From contig CAMQXE010000045.1 of NCBI GenBank assembly GCA_947038745.1, positions 1 through 8,447 on the forward strand: a DNA stretch of 8,447 nucleotides, read 5' to 3'. Position 1 is the stretch's first letter; each line of letters opens with the position of its first letter. Below the pieces are notes generated by a model. It saw only the letters and a list, made by a program, of their open reading frames with translations. It was not told the DNA's origin and did no database searches. This document shows positions 5,241 to 8,447 of the stretch, piece after piece. The position numbers and the translations under genes are program-made. Origin of the DNA: an uncultured Propionibacteriaceae bacterium (GTDB taxonomy: Bacteria; Actinomycetota; Actinomycetes; Propionibacteriales; Propionibacteriaceae).

Positions 5241-7490
5241 TCGGGTAGTAGTGGGTGTCGCTGTAGCTGTAGAGGACCCAGCCGCGACTGGCGGTTTTGA
5301 GAGCTGACGGATATAGGTGACTCGGTTAGAAACAGGCACCCCACCAATGAAGGCTTGAATCAAAACCCGTTCATTGGCGCCCACGGGAGTTGATGGGTTA
5401 CGCCATGTCGAAGAAATAGAAACTGCACCGCTGGCATCAATGACCCCAGTACCCCACGTTGCTCCGGTCTTGCCGTAGCCGTCGATTACCTTGATTTCAA
5501 CAGTCTTGCCGGTATTTCCAGGGCTCTTGATTTGGGCCAGTGCAACAGCATTGCTAGTGGTTAGTTCGGTTTTTTCGAGTGTCATGGTGGTGCGCAGACC
5601 GATGCTGCTTTTTGCTGGGGTGGGGAAGGCTGGAGTTGGCCCACCGGCAATATCAATGACCAAGGTAAATGACGTAGCGGCGGCGTAACCCCAGGTATAA
5701 GACAATGACCACGCGCCACCGGCAGTTGAGGTCGTTGCGCCAAGTAGCAAGGTGGTATTTGTTGCCTGGTCCCAGCCCCATACGCGAACAGTCTCACCAG
5801 CAAGCCCAGGTGTGATGGCTCCCGTGATCGTCGATGTTGCGCCAAAGTTGGTTAGCAGGGCGCCAGACGTGATAATGCCGGTAAAAACAGCAGGGCGGTA
5901 ATTGACAGGCACCGGGTTGCTGGTGATGGTGCCTATCTTCCAGGGAGCTGTGAGCTCCAAGCGCAGTGTTCCGGTTCCCGTCTCTAGCCCAGCGGCTATG
6001 GTAACGCTGAATTTTCCGTTGGCATCGACGACAGCGGGTTTGCGCCAATCAGTTCCGGTTGGATCGCGTTCGATTACGGTAACGGTTCTCCCCGCCATGA
6101 ATGTTGGAACGGTGCCCGAAAGGGTAGTGGCTTTTCCGCGCAGCAAGGTATCTGGCACGTTAAGGGTGATACTTGGGCGCTGGACGTAGGCTCGAGCTTT
6201 CTGCCGGATTACCTCCATGTTATTGATGAGGAAGGTACCGGGGCAGGCGGTATAGCCCACCTGATTGTGTCCCGAGATAACTGGAATCTGGACCTGGCCC
6301 CAGTCAGCTTGGTAGGTCGTCGTCGAATCAATATCGACCCCAGACCAAGTCAGCTTCCAGGCAGCTAGCGCTGCAATCTTTGACACAGCAGCGTCACTGA
6401 CACTGGTCTTGCTGGTATCGCCCATGAGTGAGATACCAGTGGTGTCCCAGTTGCCACCCTTGGCATGAGCGCCGAGGGGGAAGTTTTCAATCGAACCACG
6501 GCGCCCCTCGTAGGCGTTACCAAACTTATCGACGAGGAAGTTATAGCCGATGTCGCACCAGGTCAGCTTTACCGAGTGGTAATAGAGAATGCCATTGAGG
6601 ATACCTGGTACGTCTGCCAAGGTGTAGTCGTTAGAACCAGCAGTGTGGTGCACGATAACGCCGTCGTTGCGCGCAAAGTTACTGACACAGGCGCTGGCTG
6701 GGTTGGCTACTCCAACACCCCAATACTCTTCTTTCGCGCCCCACTGCGCGCGTGAGGTGATTTGTGGTGCTGGGGCCCAGGTAAAGCTATTAGTGGAGAG
6801 TGCGGTTGGGGTGAGGCCACCAGGCTCGACGGCATCAGGTTGTGGTGTCGTCAAAGCAGCAGGCGTACCGCCAAGCTCGCGAGTATCAAGGAAAGTGACA
6901 TTGGCGTCGTGTACTTGTGAAGTTGCCGGGCCAGAGATCTCGACAGCTAGACCTTCTACAGGCCCCACATAGATTGAGTCGGTACCAACACGACGGGGGT
7001 TAGCTACCGCTGGGGTGTCTAGCTCTAGCGCGGTCCAAGCGCTCCAGGTTCCGTTGCTGAGGAGTTTATAGCGCAGCGTTACTGTTTGGCTTCCCGACCA
7101 ACTCACCCCAAACATGGTGAAAGGTGCAGTTTTGCGGGCCGGATAGGTGAAGAGGAGTTGGTCTGTAGAAGACGATGCTGGTTCTACAGCAATATGTTGA
7201 GCTACTGGCTGGAGCGGTTCAACAACGGTGCCAGGAGGTGTGTCTGGTACTGGAATAGCAGGAGCCGGATCTGCTTGGGTAGGAGCTGCCGCGCTGGAGT
7301 CTGCCGGAGTAGGAGAAGCAGCGGGGCTGCTTGCCACTGGAGCCATGACATGTGCGGCAGGAGCCACATCTGGACTGGTTCTTGGCGTAACGGTAGGCCG
7401 GTTCGTCGTCAATGTTGCAACGAGTAAACCGGCTCCGAGTACAACGGTCAGCGCAGCGCTGAGGCTGCGCGCTGTTCCCCCACGGCGCAT
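5238..7490 (-). CDS. Secreted PGRP/amidase_2 peptidoglycan amidase with three Ig-like domains
   Basis: A 750-residue exported protein, probably an N-acetylmuramoyl-L-alanine amidase cutting between MurNAc and the stem peptide. The N-terminus is basic (R2, R3, R8) with a hydrophobic segment at about 9-28. No clear A-x-A site follows, so it may be a signal anchor. An Ala/Pro/Ser-rich linker (about 35-100) leads to a beta-rich region (about 110-205, G-T-W-S-A-W at 147-152) that precedes the catalytic domain in other actinobacterial PGRP proteins. The PGRP domain (about 243-432) keeps V-I-V-H-H-T-A-G (278-285; His281 or His282), Tyr316 in D-I-G-Y-N-F, His408 and Cys416 in G-H-N-Q-V-G-Y-T-A-C-P-G. 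The zinc site is therefore intact and activity is expected. Residues 437-727 are three related Ig-like units of about 95 residues each. Cys268 and Cys312 may pair. TAG lies in frame 12 nt before the ATG, fixing the start. No SD is visible and the leader may be absent. Confidence 0.9.
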   Translation of the reverse strand: MRRGGTARSLSAALTVVLGAGLLVATLTTNRPTVTPRTSPDVAPAAHVMAPVASSPAASPTPADSSAAAPTQADPAPAIPVPDTPPGTVVEPLQPVAQHIAVEPASSSTDQLLFTYPARKTAPFTMFGVSWSGSQTVTLRYKLLSNGTWSAWTALELDTPAVANPRRVGTDSIYVGPVEGLAVEISGPATSQVHDANVTFLDTRELGGTPAALTTPQPDAVEPGGLTPTALSTNSFTWAPAPQITSRAQWGAKEEYWGVGVANPASACVSNFARNDGVIVHHTAGSNDYTLADVPGILNGILYYHSVKLTWCDIGYNFLVDKFGNAYEGRRGSIENFPLGAHAKGGNWDTTGISLMGDTSKTSVSDAAVSKIAALAAWKLTWSGVDIDSTTTYQADWGQVQIPVISGHNQVGYTACPGTFLINNMEVIRQKARAYVQRPSITLNVPDTLLRGKATTLSGTVPTFMAGRTVTVIERDPTGTDWRKPAVVDANGKFSVTIAAGLETGTGTLRLELTAPWKIGTITSNPVPVNYRPAVFTGIITSGALLTNFGATSTITGAITPGLAGETVRVWGWDQATNTTLLLGATTSTAGGAWSLSYTWGYAAATSFTLVIDIAGGPTPAFPTPAKSSIGLRTTMTLEKTELTTSNAVALAQIKSPGNTGKTVEIKVIDGYGKTGATWGTGVIDASGAVSISSTWRNPSTPVGANERVLIQAFIGGVPVSNRVTYIRQLSKPPVAAGSSTATATPTTTR

Positions 7491-7562
7491 GTCTGGTATC
7501 TAAACATGTTTTGGCAAGAGTTGCCTAGTGGGAGGTAAATCCGACGTTGAGGGTTTGGCGTT
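7491..7562. other. 72-bp gap between reductase and amidase genes
   Basis: The gap holds two short palindromes, AAACATGTTT (7502-7511) and GGCAA-GAG-TTGCC (7513-7525), immediately before the amidase start. Neither is followed by a T-run on either strand, so I do not call a terminator. They could be operator half-sites or chance. Confidence 0.35.
7497..7502 (-). promoter_or_regulatory. Near-match -10 for leaderless amidase transcript
   Basis: On the minus strand TAGATA ends 6 nt before the ATG at 7490, the spacing expected if transcription begins at the ATG. The last base is A rather than the usual T. No SD precedes the ATG. Two short palindromes lie just upstream: AAACATGTTT (7502-7511, overlapping this hexamer by one base) and GGCAA-GAG-TTGCC (7513-7525). 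Confidence 0.3.
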
Positions 7563-8384
7563 TTAGAAGTCCGCGACGTCGGGGTCAGGTCCGACGCGGT
7601 TGCCGGTATCGAGTTTGTCGATGAGAGCAAGATCAGCATCGGGCAAAGTCACGTCGAGCGCGGCGAAGTTCTGTGCAATGCGCTCGGGATTAGATGATTT
7701 CGGGAAGACGATGATGCCTGCAGCTAGATGCCACGCCAAGATAACCTGCGCCGGGGTGCAACCATTGCGCTGAGCAATATCGATGATCGTGGGGTGTTCG
7801 AGTTCCTTGGATTGCCCAAGCGGGCTCCAGGCTTCGGTCTTGATTCCGTGCTGATCGTGGAGCGCGCGCAGCTCGGTTTGGGCTAATGTCGGGTGCAACT
7901 CGATCTGACTTACTGCCGGGACGACGTCGCTGTGCTCCAGCAGGCGGGTTAGATAATCGACTGAGAAGTTGGATACGCCGATTGACTTGGCTACTCCCTG
8001 GTCGCGGAGCTGAATTAGTGTGTCCCACGCTACGAGGGGCTTGCCGCGCTGGGGGCTGGGCCAGTGGATGAGGTAGAGATCGACATAGCCCATGCCGAGG
8101 CGATCAAGGGACTGCTGGAGTGCGACATCAGCTTCTTCGTGCTGGTTATTCCAGAGCTTGGTGGTGACCCAGTATTCGTCGCGACGAAGCCCCGATTCGC
8201 GTAGTGCTTGACCGACGCCAGCCTCGTTCTTGTAGAGCGCAGCGGTATCAAAGTGGCGGTAACCGGCCTCAATCGCAGCTTCAATCGTTGCGCGGATATC
8301 GGTTTCGGATACCTGCCAGACGCCTAGACCGAATTGGGGAATGGCGCGGCCGTCGTTGAGAGGGATCTGCGGTACTGAAGTCAT
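7563..8384 (-). CDS. NADPH-dependent aldo/keto reductase, 2,5-diketo-D-gluconate reductase type
   Basis: A 273-residue cytosolic (beta/alpha)8-barrel oxidoreductase that reduces carbonyl substrates with NADPH. The catalytic tetrad is complete: Asp46 and Tyr51 in F-D-T-A-A-L-Y, Lys76 in T-T-K-L-W and His107 in L-Y-L-I-H-W-P. Other family marks are F-G-L-G-V-W (18-23), G-V-S-N-F (136-140), Q-I-E-L-H-P (160-165), A-W-S-P-L-G (185-190) and K-S-S-N-P-E-R (229-235), the last binding the NADPH 2'-phosphate. It best fits the bacterial AKR5-like 2,5-DKG reductases, whose true substrates are often small aldehydes or diketones, so the substrate is unknown. I chose the ATG at 8384 because the family begins with a short strand like V-P-Q-I-P-L-N. 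An in-frame GTG at 8423 would add 13 residues but has no SD. GGAGG upstream lies 23 nt from the chosen ATG, too far to serve it. Confidence 0.92.
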   Translation of the reverse strand: MTSVPQIPLNDGRAIPQFGLGVWQVSETDIRATIEAAIEAGYRHFDTAALYKNEAGVGQALRESGLRRDEYWVTTKLWNNQHEEADVALQQSLDRLGMGYVDLYLIHWPSPQRGKPLVAWDTLIQLRDQGVAKSIGVSNFSVDYLTRLLEHSDVVPAVSQIELHPTLAQTELRALHDQHGIKTEAWSPLGQSKELEHPTIIDIAQRNGCTPAQVILAWHLAAGIIVFPKSSNPERIAQNFAALDVTLPDADLALIDKLDTGNRVGPDPDVADF

Positions 8385-8390
8385 GGTGTA

Positions 8391-8396
8391 ACGGTA
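8391..8396 (-). promoter_or_regulatory. -10 element for probable leaderless reductase transcript
   Basis: On the minus strand TACCGT fits TANNNT and ends exactly 6 nt before the ATG at 8384. A second possible -10, TATAAC, sits at the window's right edge (8447-8442 on the minus strand). It would instead give a leader containing the GGAGGAAAA stretch, so two start modes are possible. Confidence 0.35.
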
Positions 8397-8447
8397 ATGC
8401 AGGTTTTCCTCCGTACGCTGCACTTATTGTCATTCGCTGCAGTTATA

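Noticed and set aside
8385..8423. Reductase start at the in-frame GTG at 8423
   Set aside because: It adds 13 residues not typical of the family and has no SD before it. GGAGG lies inside the extension. A CTG at 8402 would be well placed for that GGAGG, but CTG starts are rare, so the ATG at 8384 is kept.
1..8447. CRISPR array, insertion sequence, prophage, tRNA or toxin-antitoxin pair
   Set aside because: No regularly spaced repeats, transposase motifs, terminal inverted repeats, cloverleaf-like sequences or paired small toxin/antitoxin ORFs were seen on either strand.

Overview
The window looks like chromosomal DNA from an actinomycete (Actinomycetota) of intermediate G+C content, mid-50s per cent by eye. 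Supporting signs are the long actinobacterial-type glucose-6-phosphate isomerase, a secreted PGRP-type amidase with an actinobacterial domain layout, several starts with an actinobacterial -10 signature placed for leaderless transcription, and Ala/Pro/Thr-rich exported proteins. I cannot name the genus. Nothing suggests a phage, insertion sequence, CRISPR array or other mobile DNA, and I see no tRNA or rRNA.

Left block (38-2455, minus strand): a tightly packed three-gene cell-envelope operon. It is read as a secreted Ig-like protein with a C-terminal membrane anchor, then a membrane-anchored DsbA-like oxidoreductase, then a VanY/M15-type lipoprotein D,D-carboxypeptidase. The gaps are 25 nt and then a 4-nt ATGA overlap. 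A Shine-Dalgarno sequence at the window's left edge suggests another gene follows.

Centre (2456-2913): a 458-bp divergent intergenic region that is not empty. It holds a probable minus-strand promoter for the Ig operon, whose -10 lies inside a 7-bp inverted repeat. It also holds a complete small transcription unit on the plus strand: a good promoter, an A-rich leader with an SD, a 37-codon ORF (2680-2793), and a 12-bp-stem intrinsic terminator. This small gene is the most novel-looking element in the window.

Right of centre (2914-5234, plus strand): pgi (glucose-6-phosphate isomerase), followed with a 1-nt TAGTG overlap by a membrane-anchored DUF218/SanA-YdcF-like protein. This pair meets, stop to stop with 3 bp between, a large minus-strand gene for a secreted or anchored PGRP/amidase_2 protein with three tandem C-terminal Ig-like domains (5238-7490). 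Upstream of that lies a minus-strand aldo/keto reductase of the 2,5-diketo-D-gluconate reductase type (7563-8384).

Together, five of the eight genes concern the cell surface: peptidoglycan carboxypeptidase, amidase, disulfide oxidase, Ig-like anchored protein and DUF218. The carboxypeptidase has two extracellular cysteines beyond its lipid-attachment Cys, and the amidase has two beyond its zinc Cys, so both are plausible clients of the DsbA-like protein. Three starts fit TANNNT-N6-ATG exactly and a fourth nearly, which suggests that pgi, the reductase, the amidase and possibly the DsbA-like gene are made from leaderless mRNAs. The Ig operon and the small gene have conventional leaders with SD sequences.
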